A DNA stretch of 18,529 bases, taken from positions 1-18,529 of the forward strand of contig JAAYQB010000142.1 in the NCBI GenBank assembly GCA_012519525.1, in the 5' to 3' direction. Origin of the DNA: Bacteroidales bacterium. GTDB lineage: Bacteria > Bacteroidota > Bacteroidia > Bacteroidales > WCHB1-69. The stretch's first letter is position 1, and each line of letters begins with the position of its first letter. Under the pieces are notes generated by a model. The model was not told where the DNA came from, did no database searches, and saw only the letters and a program-made list of their open reading frames with translations. This document shows positions 7,058-15,404 of the stretch, in pieces. The position numbers and the translations under genes are program-made.

Positions 7058-7879
7058 CTAAAGAATGTCTTTTAATAAATCTTCTGAAATTGAAGCTATT
7101 TCATCATCGACTAAGATACGTCCGCAAAATTCACAAACGATGATTTTTTTATGCATACGAATATCCAATTGACGTTGTGGAGAAATTTTACTAAAGCATC
7201 CGGCGCAAGCGTCTCTTTCTATTTTGACAACCGATAAGCCATTTCTCATGCTATTGCGAATACGCATAAATGCATTTACCAAACGAGGTTCAATACTTTC
7301 TTCTAGTTGTTTAATTTTATCTAATAATAAAGTTTCCTCTTTTTTAGTTTCTGCAATAATGGTATTAAGTTCGGTTTCTTTTTGTTCTAACTCTTGTTTA
7401 AATATATTGTATTCATTTTCTAAATTACCGATTTCCTCTTGTTTTTCAGTAATTTTAATATTAAATTCTTTAATTTTCTTCTCAGATAATTGAATTTCTA
7501 AATTTTGATAATCAATTTCTTTAGTTAAAGCTTCGAATTCGCGATTATTTTTTATATTTTCTAATTGTTCTTTGTATCTTAAGATTAACGCATTGGCTTT
7601 TTTCATGATTTGTTGTTTTTCCTCAATTTGAGCCTGAAAATCGTTAATCATGTCTTTAAATTTATTAATACGTATGGTTATGCCTGAACACGCATCTTCT
7701 AAATCTCTTACTTCCAAAGGTAATTCACCTCTGATGACACGAATTTTATCAATTTTAGAGTAAATAAGTTGTAATTTATATAAAGATGTCAAATTATCTT
7801 CTACTGTTTTCTTGATAATAGATTCAGTATCTAAATTTGTTGCGTCTATATTTGTGCTATCTTTGGGTTTCGTTTCCAT
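7058..7879 (-). CDS. Coiled-coil protein with C4-type zinc ribbon
   Basis: A 273-residue cytoplasmic protein: a long charged helical region (about 30-200, K/E/Q-rich, coiled-coil pattern) followed by a C-terminal zinc ribbon with CAGC at 225-228 and CEFC at 249-252 and a GRILV tail. This is the family with the zf-RING_7 (formerly DUF164) domain, also described as a C4-type zinc ribbon protein. Its role is not established; nucleic-acid binding or chaperone-like functions have been suggested for relatives. It sits just downstream of the Nif3-like gene (66-nt gap), a pairing common in Bacteroidota, which hints at a shared process. No signal peptide or membrane segment is seen. Confidence 0.88.
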   Translation of the reverse strand: METKPKDSTNIDATNLDTESIIKKTVEDNLTSLYKLQLIYSKIDKIRVIRGELPLEVRDLEDACSGITIRINKFKDMINDFQAQIEEKQQIMKKANALILRYKEQLENIKNNREFEALTKEIDYQNLEIQLSEKKIKEFNIKITEKQEEIGNLENEYNIFKQELEQKETELNTIIAETKKEETLLLDKIKQLEESIEPRLVNAFMRIRNSMRNGLSVVKIERDACAGCFSKISPQRQLDIRMHKKIIVCEFCGRILVDDEIASISEDLLKDIL

Positions 7880-7945
7880 ATTAGATGTGTTTTAATAATA
7901 TTTTATTATAATTGATATTCAGTTAAAATGTTAAAAGATAAGAAG

Positions 7946-9037
7946 TTATTTTAAATAAAAAATAGATGTAGCTTCTGTCTTCGAACTTGCAAAATTACTA
8001 AAATTTTTAATTAGTTTTTGATATAAATAATGTTTTATTGCGATTTCGCTTTCATAATGCCCTATGGCTACTAAAAGTATATCGTCGGAATAAGTAAGAA
8101 AATCGTGATAACCTATTTCGCCAGTGATAAATATATCAGCTTGTTGCCGTACAGCTTCGGGGATTAAAAAAGCTCCGCTTCCACCACAAAGTGCTACTTT
8201 TTTTATGGTTTTATTCAATAGCTTGCTATGTTGAAGAAGTTGTAACTGCATTTTTTCTTTTATATAATTTAAGCAAAATGTTTCGCTCATTTCGTTTTTG
8301 AGTTCGCCAATCATGCCTGAACCGACTAAGGAATGTGAATTATCCAATTGATAAATATCATAGGCGACTTCTTCATAGGGATGAGATGACATTAAAGCCG
8401 AAATCATAGTTTGTTCTTTGAAAGCAGGGAAAATCATTTCGATACGTATTTCATTTTCAAAATGTAGTTCTCCTATTTTTCCCACATAAGGATGTGCTTC
8501 GTTGGAAGCTCTAAAGCTGCCTTTACCTTCTGTATTGTAACTACAGCTGTCGTATTTTCCAATATGACCGCCTCCGGCATCAAATAAAGCATTTCTTACA
8601 TTATCAGCATGTTCGATAGGGGTAAAAGTAATGATTTTTTTTAATAATTGTTTTTTTTCTTTTAATATTTTAGTGTTTTGTAGTTGGAGCTTTTCCGAAA
8701 AAGCAGCATTTACACCATGATGCACATTATCTAAATTCGTATGCATAGCATAAATTGTTATATCATGTTTGATGGCTTTTTTTAAGATGCGCTCTGTTGG
8801 AGTGCGGTTGGTAATTTGTTTGATAGCATGAAATAGAACAGGATGATGTGAAATAATCAAATTACAACCTAATTGTATTGCTTCTTCTAATACATTTTCG
8901 GTAGCATCTAAACAAATAAGTCCTTTTATAAATTCTTGCTCCGGATCTCCGGTAATTAATCCTGAATTATCATAACTTTCTTGATAACTTAAGGGGGCTA
9001 ATTCTTCTAAAAAATGAAGGATATCTTTTATTTTCAT
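7946..9037 (-). CDS. Nif3-like dinuclear metal-centre protein (YqfO type)
   Basis: A 363-residue Nif3/DUF34 family protein. Metal ligands are visible: HH at 64-65 in ISHHPVLFH, D103 in HTNLDNVHHG, H327 and E329 in GHYESE, with CGGSGAFL at 284-291 and the GEIGYHD stretch at 306-312. Between the two halves (about 130-240) is the PII/CutA-like insertion typical of the longer ~370-residue form. Members form toroidal hexamers. Some are annotated as GTP cyclohydrolase I type 2, but the physiological function is unsettled, so no activity is claimed. First gene of the unit Nif3, zinc ribbon, aroC, sufE, DUF59, with a -7 motif 29 nt upstream. Confidence 0.92.
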   Translation of the reverse strand: MKIKDILHFLEELAPLSYQESYDNSGLITGDPEQEFIKGLICLDATENVLEEAIQLGCNLIISHHPVLFHAIKQITNRTPTERILKKAIKHDITIYAMHTNLDNVHHGVNAAFSEKLQLQNTKILKEKKQLLKKIITFTPIEHADNVRNALFDAGGGHIGKYDSCSYNTEGKGSFRASNEAHPYVGKIGELHFENEIRIEMIFPAFKEQTMISALMSSHPYEEVAYDIYQLDNSHSLVGSGMIGELKNEMSETFCLNYIKEKMQLQLLQHSKLLNKTIKKVALCGGSGAFLIPEAVRQQADIFITGEIGYHDFLTYSDDILLVAIGHYESEIAIKHYLYQKLIKNFSNFASSKTEATSIFYLK

Positions 9038-9066
9038 ATTTATTACGAATATTGTTAAATAATGTT

Positions 9067-9074
9067 CAAAAATA
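9067..9074 (-). promoter_or_regulatory. -7 promoter element of the Nif3-aroC-sufE unit
   Basis: On the minus strand TATTTTTG is a full match to TAnnTTTG, 29 nt before the Nif3-like start codon. No TTG is found at the expected -33 distance, so the call rests on the -7 element and its position in the divergent intergenic region. Confidence 0.35.
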
Positions 9075-9098
9075 TAAAAAAAAAGTATTATTTTAGCA

Positions 9099-9132
9099 TT
9101 TGTAAAAACAATTTTATGAGTTTATCTTTTTG
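9099..9132 (+). promoter_or_regulatory. Probable promoter of lpxK-pnp-holB
   Basis: TTTG (9099-9102) is followed after 20 nt by TATCTTTTTG (9123-9132), close to TAnnTTTG with one extra T before the G. Transcription would start near 9138, about 33 nt before the lpxK ATG. It lies back-to-back with the promoter of the Nif3 unit in the 133-nt divergent region. Confidence 0.35.
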
Positions 9133-9154
9133 TTTAATAAAATAACCTTATAAT

Positions 9155-9161
9155 AAGGAAG
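9155..9161 (+). promoter_or_regulatory. Shine-Dalgarno-like AAGGAAG before lpxK
   Basis: AAGGAAG lies nine bases before the ATG at 9171 and supports that start. It stands out because nearly all other starts in the window have only AT-rich sequence upstream, as is usual in Bacteroidota. Confidence 0.5.
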
Positions 9162-9170
9162 TTATAAAAA

Positions 9171-10220
9171 ATGCGAAAAATATTTTTTTATCCTATTTCT
9201 ATGTTATGGTCATTACTTATGACCATAAGACGCAAATTTTATAACTCTAATGGAGGAAAAAGAAGGGTTACTTTTCAAAAACCTATTATTTGTGTGGGCA
9301 ATTTATGTATGGGAGGTTCCGGAAAAACCCCGCATACGGAATATTTAATACGATTGTTATCGAGCAAATATCAATTGGCAATATTGAGTAGGGGCTATAA
9401 AAGAAAAACCAATGGATTTATGTTTGCCGATTCTTTTTCTTCAAGTACTTCAATTGGTGATGAACCTTATTTATATTATAAAAAATATACTTCATTAGCC
9501 GTTGCCGTATCAGAAAATAGGGTAGAAGGTGTAAGAAAGATATATGAAAAACTACCTGAAGTAGATGTAATTGTTTTAGACGATGCTTATCAACATTTGA
9601 GGTTAAAAGCAGGTTTAAATATTTTATTAACAGATTATTACAATTTATATGCAGACGACTATGTTTTTCCATCGGGAAACTTACGCGAGTCGGTAGCGGC
9701 AGCAAAAGAAGCCGATATAATTATTATAACAAAATCTCCTTCGGTTATTTCGCCTATAGATGAACGAATAACCTTGGATAAATTAAAACCCTTGCCTCAT
9801 CAACAGGTGTTTTTCTCTTTTATACGTTATGGTAATTTGGTGCCTTTTACTACTTTAGCTAAAATGCAAATAGAAGAACCTAAAAGTGTAGTTGTCTTTA
9901 CAGGTATTTATAACCCTTACCCTTTAATTCAATATTTTAAAGAAAAATACAAAGATATTCAGATATATACATGCAGAGACCATCATCAATATACTAAGAA
10001 AGATATGATGGAATTGCAATACTTGTTGAGTCGTTGTATATCTCCTCACAAAACAGTGATTACAACGGAAAAAGATGCTGTCCGTTTATTGGAAGATTCA
10101 ATTAAAGAACTTGCATTCTCCATGCCCATTCATTACATACCTATTGCAGTCGATTTTCATGAAAAATACAAAGAAAACTTTGATAATAAAATAAAAGAAT
10201 ATGTTGAAAGCTATCAATAG
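9171..10220 (+). CDS. lpxK: Tetraacyldisaccharide 4'-kinase (lipid A biosynthesis)
   Basis: Phosphorylates the 4' position of the tetraacyldisaccharide precursor to make lipid IVA, at the inner face of the inner membrane. 349 residues, typical length. An N-terminal hydrophobic/basic segment (about 4-20) can anchor it to the membrane. The P-loop MGGSGKTPHTE lies at 47-57, SRGYKRK at 73-79, the DEP element at 97-99, and DDAYQHLRLK at 137-146 carries the acidic and histidine residues of the active site; FPSGNLRE follows at 166-173. First gene of a plus-strand run. Its last 20 nt overlap the start of the purine nucleoside phosphorylase gene, which implies coupled translation. Confidence 0.96.
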   Translation: MRKIFFYPISMLWSLLMTIRRKFYNSNGGKRRVTFQKPIICVGNLCMGGSGKTPHTEYLIRLLSSKYQLAILSRGYKRKTNGFMFADSFSSSTSIGDEPYLYYKKYTSLAVAVSENRVEGVRKIYEKLPEVDVIVLDDAYQHLRLKAGLNILLTDYYNLYADDYVFPSGNLRESVAAAKEADIIIITKSPSVISPIDERITLDKLKPLPHQQVFFSFIRYGNLVPFTTLAKMQIEEPKSVVVFTGIYNPYPLIQYFKEKYKDIQIYTCRDHHQYTKKDMMELQYLLSRCISPHKTVITTEKDAVRLLEDSIKELAFSMPIHYIPIAVDFHEKYKENFDNKIKEYVESYQ

Positions 10221-11013
10221 TACAGTAGATTATATTCGTCGAAATCTTACAGTAGAAGCTAAAATTGCTGTTGTTTTGGGGAGTGGATTGAATACCATTA
10301 CCGATGAAATGACAATAAAGCATCGATTACCTTATAAAGATATTCCTAACTTTCCCGTATCAACGGTCGAAGGACATCAAGGAAATTTGCTGTTCGGTAC
10401 TTTAAACAGCGTACCTATTATTGCGATGCAGGGTCGGTTTCATTATTATGAAGGCTATGATATGAAGCAAATTACATTTCCTATCAGAATAATGAAAGCT
10501 TTAGGAGTTGAAGTGCTTATTTTATCGAATGCTTCAGGTGGTATGAACCCCGGTTTTAATATTGGCGATATCGTAGTTATTGATGATCATATTAATTTCT
10601 TTCCCGATAATCCATTGCGAGGAAAAAATGAAAATACTTTGGGCGATCGCTTTCCTGATATGAGCGAAGTATATGATAAACAGATAATAAAAAAAATAGA
10701 AGCCATTGCAAAACAAGCTAATATTTCATTGAAAAAAGGAGTGTATGTAGGCGTTCCGGGTCCTACCTATGAAACGCCTGCCGAATACAAAATGTTTTAT
10801 CGCTTAGGTGGCGATTGCGTAGGTATGTCAACAGTTCCGGAAGCCATAGTTGCACGTCATGCAGGAATGAAATGTGTTGGTTTTTCAGTAATTACCGATA
10901 TATGGAGAGAAAATGATACGCAAAAAATATCACACGAAATGGTATTGGAAGAAGCTGCAAAAGCAGAACCGATACTTCGTACTTTGTTGAAAAAATTATT
11001 AACGGTTATTTAG
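10201..11013 (+). CDS. Purine nucleoside phosphorylase, trimeric (PNP-I) type
   Basis: Cleaves purine nucleosides with phosphate to a free base and ribose-1-phosphate, in purine salvage; 270 residues, the usual size of the trimeric class. Seen: phosphate-loop GSG at 27-29, H59 in VEGHQGN, R79 in GRFHYYEGY, NASGG at 110-114, GPTYETPAE at 187-195 with the purine-binding E191, and VGMSTVPEAIVARH at 207-220 with M209 and S210. The residue matching human Asn243 is Asp (D233, in ITDIWREN), whereas 6-oxopurine-specific enzymes usually have Asn there. This may broaden specificity towards adenosine. The start overlaps lpxK by 20 nt and gives the expected N-terminus. Methylthioadenosine phosphorylase is the main alternative, but the N-terminal and VEGHQGN regions favour PNP. 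Confidence 0.93.
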   Translation: MLKAINSTVDYIRRNLTVEAKIAVVLGSGLNTITDEMTIKHRLPYKDIPNFPVSTVEGHQGNLLFGTLNSVPIIAMQGRFHYYEGYDMKQITFPIRIMKALGVEVLILSNASGGMNPGFNIGDIVVIDDHINFFPDNPLRGKNENTLGDRFPDMSEVYDKQIIKKIEAIAKQANISLKKGVYVGVPGPTYETPAEYKMFYRLGGDCVGMSTVPEAIVARHAGMKCVGFSVITDIWRENDTQKISHEMVLEEAAKAEPILRTLLKKLLTVI

Positions 11014-11023
11014 AATTAAGAAC

Positions 11024-12190
11024 ATGCTTTTTTCGGACGTTTATGTCAGCGATGAAATTAAAAATAAACTACTTTTTACAGTTAAAAACCAAAGAGTTAG
11101 TCATACTCAATTGTTTTTAGGAGTAGAAGGTTCGCATGTGCTTGCTTTAGCCATTGCTTATGCTCAATATATTAACTGTCATAATCGTACGGCAACCGAT
11201 TCTTGCGGAATATGTACATCTTGTATTCAGTACCAACATTTAGCACATCCCGATTTGCATTTTTATTTTCCCAATGCTACCAATGATACCATAAAAACTG
11301 ATGCTAAAAGCTCTGATTTTCATGCTGAATGGAGGGAAATTGTGTTGGAAACCAATGCCTTATTTGATGAACAAGATTGGTATGAAAAAATCAATATAGA
11401 AAAAAAACAAGCCATTATTAACGTAAGGGATACGGAAGAGATTATCTACAAAGCCTCTATGAAACCTTATGAGTCGGAATATAAGGTGTTTATTATATGG
11501 ATGGCAGATAAATTACGTTATGATAGCGCCCCCAGACTGCTGAAAACTTTGGAAGAACCCGATGGTAAAACACTCTTTTTATTGGTAAGCGATAAACAAG
11601 AAAAAATGCTTGATACCATCCTCTCACGAGCCCAATTAACTAAGGTAAATGCTTTGTCAATTAGTGAATTGGAAAAAGTTCTAATGGAGAAAAAAAACTA
11701 CGATATGGAAACGGCTAAAAAGGTGGCTTTTTGCTCTGAAAACAATCTTATAGCTGCATTTCAGTACAATATAGAAGAGGATAGTAAAAATGAAAATTTA
11801 GAGATTTTTGTTCAACTGATGCGTTTGGTTTATTTATTATCCATTCAATCACCATCATTGGATTTTAGTAAAGTAACTAATTTTATTAAAATGATGGAAG
11901 ATTTTGGAAGAGAGCGACAAAAAGACTTTTTACGATACGGCATTGCATTTATACGAAAATGTATTATATGGAACTACGATTTGGACACTATATTAAAATA
12001 TAGCCTTGAAGAAAAAGAATTTATTACTAAGTTTCAACATTATATCAATGCTTCGACCGGACCGGTTTTTTATAGATATTTCAATGATGCCATACAACAT
12101 ATTGAAACAAATGTGAATGCAAAAATCTTATTTACAGACCTATTGTTTCAGTTAGCGGAAAGATTGGCATTTGCATTGAGAAAAAAATAA
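11024..12190 (+). CDS. holB: DNA polymerase III delta-prime subunit
   Basis: Clamp-loader subunit that completes the pentameric ATPase ring with DnaX and delta; 388 residues. The AAA+ fold is present but the P-loop is degenerate (GVEGSHVLAL at 33-42, no GKT) and Walker B reads IIWMAD, as expected for the non-hydrolysing delta-prime. The zinc module is C52, C61, C64, C67. LLKTLEEP at 172-179 and SRAQ at 201-204 (arginine finger, with Ala where DnaX has Cys) are clear. The C-terminal half is helical and poorly conserved. It follows the phosphorylase gene by 10 nt and is probably co-transcribed with lpxK. DnaX, its partner, is encoded about 6 kb away on the other strand. Confidence 0.93.
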   Translation: MLFSDVYVSDEIKNKLLFTVKNQRVSHTQLFLGVEGSHVLALAIAYAQYINCHNRTATDSCGICTSCIQYQHLAHPDLHFYFPNATNDTIKTDAKSSDFHAEWREIVLETNALFDEQDWYEKINIEKKQAIINVRDTEEIIYKASMKPYESEYKVFIIWMADKLRYDSAPRLLKTLEEPDGKTLFLLVSDKQEKMLDTILSRAQLTKVNALSISELEKVLMEKKNYDMETAKKVAFCSENNLIAAFQYNIEEDSKNENLEIFVQLMRLVYLLSIQSPSLDFSKVTNFIKMMEDFGRERQKDFLRYGIAFIRKCIIWNYDLDTILKYSLEEKEFITKFQHYINASTGPVFYRYFNDAIQHIETNVNAKILFTDLLFQLAERLAFALRKK

Positions 12191-12299
12191 GAATAAAGTA
12201 GTACGGCATCTTTGAAAGTAAAAATATCAGTTCTAAGTACGATATCTGTTTTTTTGAAAAAAAAAGAAAATTTCTACAGTTTTGCTGATAAAAAAAATG

Positions 12300-12307
12300 T
12301 ACTTTTG
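12300..12307 (+). promoter_or_regulatory. -7 promoter element of carbamate kinase
   Basis: TACTTTTG followed by C is a full TAnnTTTG match, 33 nt before the ATG at 12341. The nearest upstream TTTG (12281-12284) is only 15 nt away, short for a -33 element. The 150-nt gap after holB and this motif suggest an independent transcript. Confidence 0.5.
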
Positions 12308-12340
12308 CTTTCCAAAAAAGTATAATTTAAAAAATTCTAT

Positions 12341-13285
12341 ATGAAGAAATTAGCAGTTATAGCCTTTGGAGGCAATGCTTTATTAAGAGCAGGAGAAAGA
12401 GGAACTATTGAACAACAAAAAGTCAATGTGTTTAAAACATGCGAAAGTTTGTTAGAGTTACTCAAGCAGGATTATCATCTTGTTATAGGGCATGGAAATG
12501 GTCCCCAAGTAGGGAATATTATATTGCAAGTTGATGCGGGCGAGAAGATGTACGGTATCCCTGAAATGCCGATGGATATTTGTGGTGCTTATTCCCAAGG
12601 ATTTATAGGTTACCTAATCGAACAGCAATTTAAAAATGTGTTAAACAAATACAATATAGATAAAAATATTCTTACACTTGTAACACAGGTAGTTGTAGAT
12701 AAAGAAGACAAAGCATTTCAACATCCTACTAAACCCATAGGCTTATACTACACCGATGAGCAGAAAGATAGTATCCAACAAAAAAATCCTTCTTACACCT
12801 TCGCTTTAGATCCCAAAGGAAACGGTTGGAGAAGGGTAGTAGCTTCGCCTAAACCTCTTTATGTCAATAATCAAGATGCGGTAAAAGATTTGGTTAGTAA
12901 AGGCTATATTGTGGTAAGCGTCGGTGGGGGCGGCATCCCTGTTTATAAGACGGATAAAGGAGAATTAAAAGGAATTGATGCTGTGATAGACAAAGATTTG
13001 GCTTCTTCATTATTGGCAGTCAATATCAAAGCTGATGAGTTCTATATTTTAACGGATGTACCTAAAGTATGTATTAATTTTCGCAAATCCAACGAAAAAT
13101 CCTTGGATACTATTACTGTGGCTGAGGCAAAACAATATTTAGCCGAAGGTCATTTTACCGAAGGTTCGATGGCACCAAAGATACGAGCCGGTATTTATTT
13201 TATTGAAAATGGCGGTAAAAAATGTATCATTACGGAAGCCGAATCCTTAGGAAAACCGAATAGCGGAACACATATCATTGCTTAA
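12341..13285 (+). CDS. arcC: Carbamate kinase
   Basis: Transfers phosphate from carbamoyl phosphate to ADP, giving ATP and carbamate; the last step of fermentative arginine/citrulline, agmatine or allantoin use. 314 residues, full length. Clear family stretches: FGGNALL at 9-15, GHGNGPQVGN at 50-59, PTKPIG at 129-134, GWRRVVASPKP at 162-172, GGGGIPV at 195-201, and IDKDLAS at 216-222. The C-terminal EGSMAPKI (274-281) is also typical. The amino acid kinase fold is certain, and these motifs favour carbamate kinase over acetylglutamate or uridylate kinase. No arginine deiminase, ornithine carbamoyltransferase or antiporter gene is adjacent, so the source of carbamoyl phosphate cannot be told from the context. 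Confidence 0.95.
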   Translation: MKKLAVIAFGGNALLRAGERGTIEQQKVNVFKTCESLLELLKQDYHLVIGHGNGPQVGNIILQVDAGEKMYGIPEMPMDICGAYSQGFIGYLIEQQFKNVLNKYNIDKNILTLVTQVVVDKEDKAFQHPTKPIGLYYTDEQKDSIQQKNPSYTFALDPKGNGWRRVVASPKPLYVNNQDAVKDLVSKGYIVVSVGGGGIPVYKTDKGELKGIDAVIDKDLASSLLAVNIKADEFYILTDVPKVCINFRKSNEKSLDTITVAEAKQYLAEGHFTEGSMAPKIRAGIYFIENGGKKCIITEAESLGKPNSGTHIIA

Positions 13286-13290
13286 AAAAA

Positions 13291-13360
13291 TAACATTCAG
13301 AATTTCTTTAACAGATACTCTGAATGTTAAGTTTATAAAACGCTATTGTTAGCGTTTTAT
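13291..13360. terminator. Double hairpin between convergent genes
   Basis: Two perfect 11-bp stems follow one another. TAACATTCAGA (13291-13301) pairs with TCTGAATGTTA (13319-13329) around 17 nt. ATAAAACGCTA (13335-13345) pairs with TAGCGTTTTAT (13350-13360) around a four-base loop. Both are symmetrical, so they can stop carbamate kinase transcripts on plus and OmpA-protein transcripts on minus. The second hairpin includes the OmpA stop codon. Long U tracts are missing, so they may act as attenuating or 3'-protecting structures as well as terminators. Confidence 0.6.
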
Positions 13361-15372
13361 AATTTTACAATTTTAAATTCCGTACGTCTGTTTTTCTGAC
13401 GACCTTCTTCGGTGGTATTGGGTGCAATGGGTTTGTCAAAACCATAACCGACAGCCGTTAATCTATCTTTGGTAATTCCTTTTTCTATTAAATAATTAAC
13501 CACAGAATTTGCTCTTTCTTGTGAGAGCTTTTTATTATAGTTTGCCGAACCGACATTGTCGGTATGTCCCGAAATCTCAACGTAGATATTAGGATTGTCT
13601 GTCAATAATTTATATACGTTATCCAATTCAATTTTCGACTCTTTTAAAAGCGTTGCTTTGTTGAATTCAAAGAAGATATTGTTAAGTACAATTTCTTTTC
13701 CCACCACTAATTTTTTCAATTCTATGGTTTGCTCTATTTCTTGATAGCTTGCAGAATCGGGAAGATTAAAGTTTTGAGATAAGAATAAATATCCTTCTGC
13801 TTTTACGTTAACGCTATAGTTTTTTCCGGAAGGTAGTGAAAGTAAAAACCGTCCTGTTTCTTCGTCCGATTCAAAAGTGGCTAACAGCTCATCCGTATTT
13901 AAATCGTACAACTCAATGTTGGAAAAAAGAGGTTCTTTGGTGTCTTCGTCTATTACTTTTCCTTTTAATAAAGTTAATTTAGGTGGTTCTAATTCAATAG
14001 ATTTAATAGATTTAGTATGGAGAAATGATTTTCCTGTATTAGCTAATAAGTTATCTTCCGTATTATAGACAAACAATTTTTCAGGTCCAAGGAAAGTAAT
14101 CATGTAAATGTCGGAGCCACCATATCCTCCTGCTTTATCGGATGAGTAATAACCGTATTTTCCATCGGCAGTAATTACAAAATGTCCATCATCGCCAGGT
14201 GTGTTGATAGGATAGCCCAAATTGACGGGTTTGGTCCAGTTTCCATTTTCGAAGGTAGAAGAATAAATGTCGTAGCCACCCATTCCATCGTGTCCGTTTG
14301 AGCTAAAATAAATCGTTTTTCCGTCCGGATGTGCAAATATAGTCCGTTCGTCTTCATTCGTATTGATAATGTTACTCAAAATTTCTATATTTTCCCATTT
14401 GTCTTTCATGTTTTTGGTTATCTTATAGATATCGTGTTTGTCATCGGCGTTTTTACGATCAGAACAGAAATACAAGGTTTTATTATCAAAAGAGTAGGAG
14501 GCTGATGTCTCATGATAACCATTCTTATTGACTTCTTTTATGGATTTAGGTTTAGAAAATTTACCTTTTCTTTTTTCTGATTCGAAAAGGTCTCCGTTGT
14601 TATCGCCACGATAAATAATGATTTTTTGACCATCGTTCGACAATCCTTGAACTGCGCTATGTTCTTCAGATGCATTAAGTTCGCTTACTAATGTTGCTTT
14701 AGTCCATTGATTGTTTTCATTTTTTGTCGACACATAAATATTTTCGTAATAGCGTCCATCATAGGCAAGCTTAATGCCCTTGCCTTCTCTTCGCGAAGTA
14801 AAATACATGGTTTTTCCATCGGCAGTAATGATAGGATGATAATCATCGGCTTTAGAGTTGATGTTTTCGCCGACATTGTCGATAAAGCAGCGTACTTCGT
14901 TTTCAAGCAATTGTTTACCTGTATTGCATTCCTTGATATGTTTTACGGCTTGCTCTCTCATAGTACTGGCAATCGTATAATAGTAAATAGCTGTATCAAA
15001 ATTGCAGTAGTAGTGATGCATAGTGCCTCTATAAAATGTGATATCGGCATTAAGATTTGAATCTAAGTTGAATGCTTTGTCTAAATAAGTAAATCCTTCT
15101 TCTTTTTTTCTAAGATGATTATAACACAAGAAGATTTTATAATTTAACTCGGCATTATTAGGGTTAAATTCATTGGCTTTCAGGAAATAAAAAGCGGCAT
15201 TTCTGTAATCTGCTTCTTTATCAAAAGCTTTACTTCCTTTTTTGATGTTTTTGAGAGCAGCTTTTAATTCTTTTCCTTTTTCAGGAAATGATGCTTTGGT
15301 AAAACTTGTATTTTGAGAAAAAAGAAAGGAGTAAAAACTCAGTATAATAATAGTGGAAATTATCTTTTTCAT
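13357..15372 (-). CDS. OmpA-family envelope protein with TPR, PD40 propeller and CRD (PorE-like)
   Basis: A 671-residue exported protein. Order of domains: signal peptide (1-20, no lipobox cysteine); helical TPR-like region (about 35-150); PD40/WD40-like beta-propeller blades (about 178-430) with repeated motifs such as ADGKTMYFTS, PDGKTIYFSSNG, GYDIY and GSDIY; a carboxypeptidase-regulatory-like domain (about 468-535); and a C-terminal OmpA/peptidoglycan-binding domain (about 562-671). The OmpA domain has GHTDN with D605 and SQERA with R620, the 15-residue spacing of the diaminopimelate-binding pair. It should tie an outer-membrane or periplasmic complex to peptidoglycan. This order and size match PorE (PG1058) of the Porphyromonas type IX secretion system, but many Bacteroidota paralogues share it and PorE is reported as a lipoprotein, so identity is not claimed. 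It follows the TPR gene by 32 nt. Confidence 0.85.
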   Translation of the reverse strand: MKKIISTIIILSFYSFLFSQNTSFTKASFPEKGKELKAALKNIKKGSKAFDKEADYRNAAFYFLKANEFNPNNAELNYKIFLCYNHLRKKEEGFTYLDKAFNLDSNLNADITFYRGTMHHYYCNFDTAIYYYTIASTMREQAVKHIKECNTGKQLLENEVRCFIDNVGENINSKADDYHPIITADGKTMYFTSRREGKGIKLAYDGRYYENIYVSTKNENNQWTKATLVSELNASEEHSAVQGLSNDGQKIIIYRGDNNGDLFESEKRKGKFSKPKSIKEVNKNGYHETSASYSFDNKTLYFCSDRKNADDKHDIYKITKNMKDKWENIEILSNIINTNEDERTIFAHPDGKTIYFSSNGHDGMGGYDIYSSTFENGNWTKPVNLGYPINTPGDDGHFVITADGKYGYYSSDKAGGYGGSDIYMITFLGPEKLFVYNTEDNLLANTGKSFLHTKSIKSIELEPPKLTLLKGKVIDEDTKEPLFSNIELYDLNTDELLATFESDEETGRFLLSLPSGKNYSVNVKAEGYLFLSQNFNLPDSASYQEIEQTIELKKLVVGKEIVLNNIFFEFNKATLLKESKIELDNVYKLLTDNPNIYVEISGHTDNVGSANYNKKLSQERANSVVNYLIEKGITKDRLTAVGYGFDKPIAPNTTEEGRQKNRRTEFKIVKL

Positions 15373-15404
15373 TATAACTTATAATTTGAGAATGAATACT
15401 TTAT

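Noticed and set aside
12191..12299. Possible terminator after holB around ATATC/GATAT with a T run near 12249-12255
   Set aside because: The stem is only 5 bp of AT-rich sequence with a 12-nt loop; not strong enough to call.
14707..15060. A 117-residue plus-strand frame inside the OmpA/PD40 gene
   Set aside because: Antisense to a gene with clear domains; no start signal or recognisable product.
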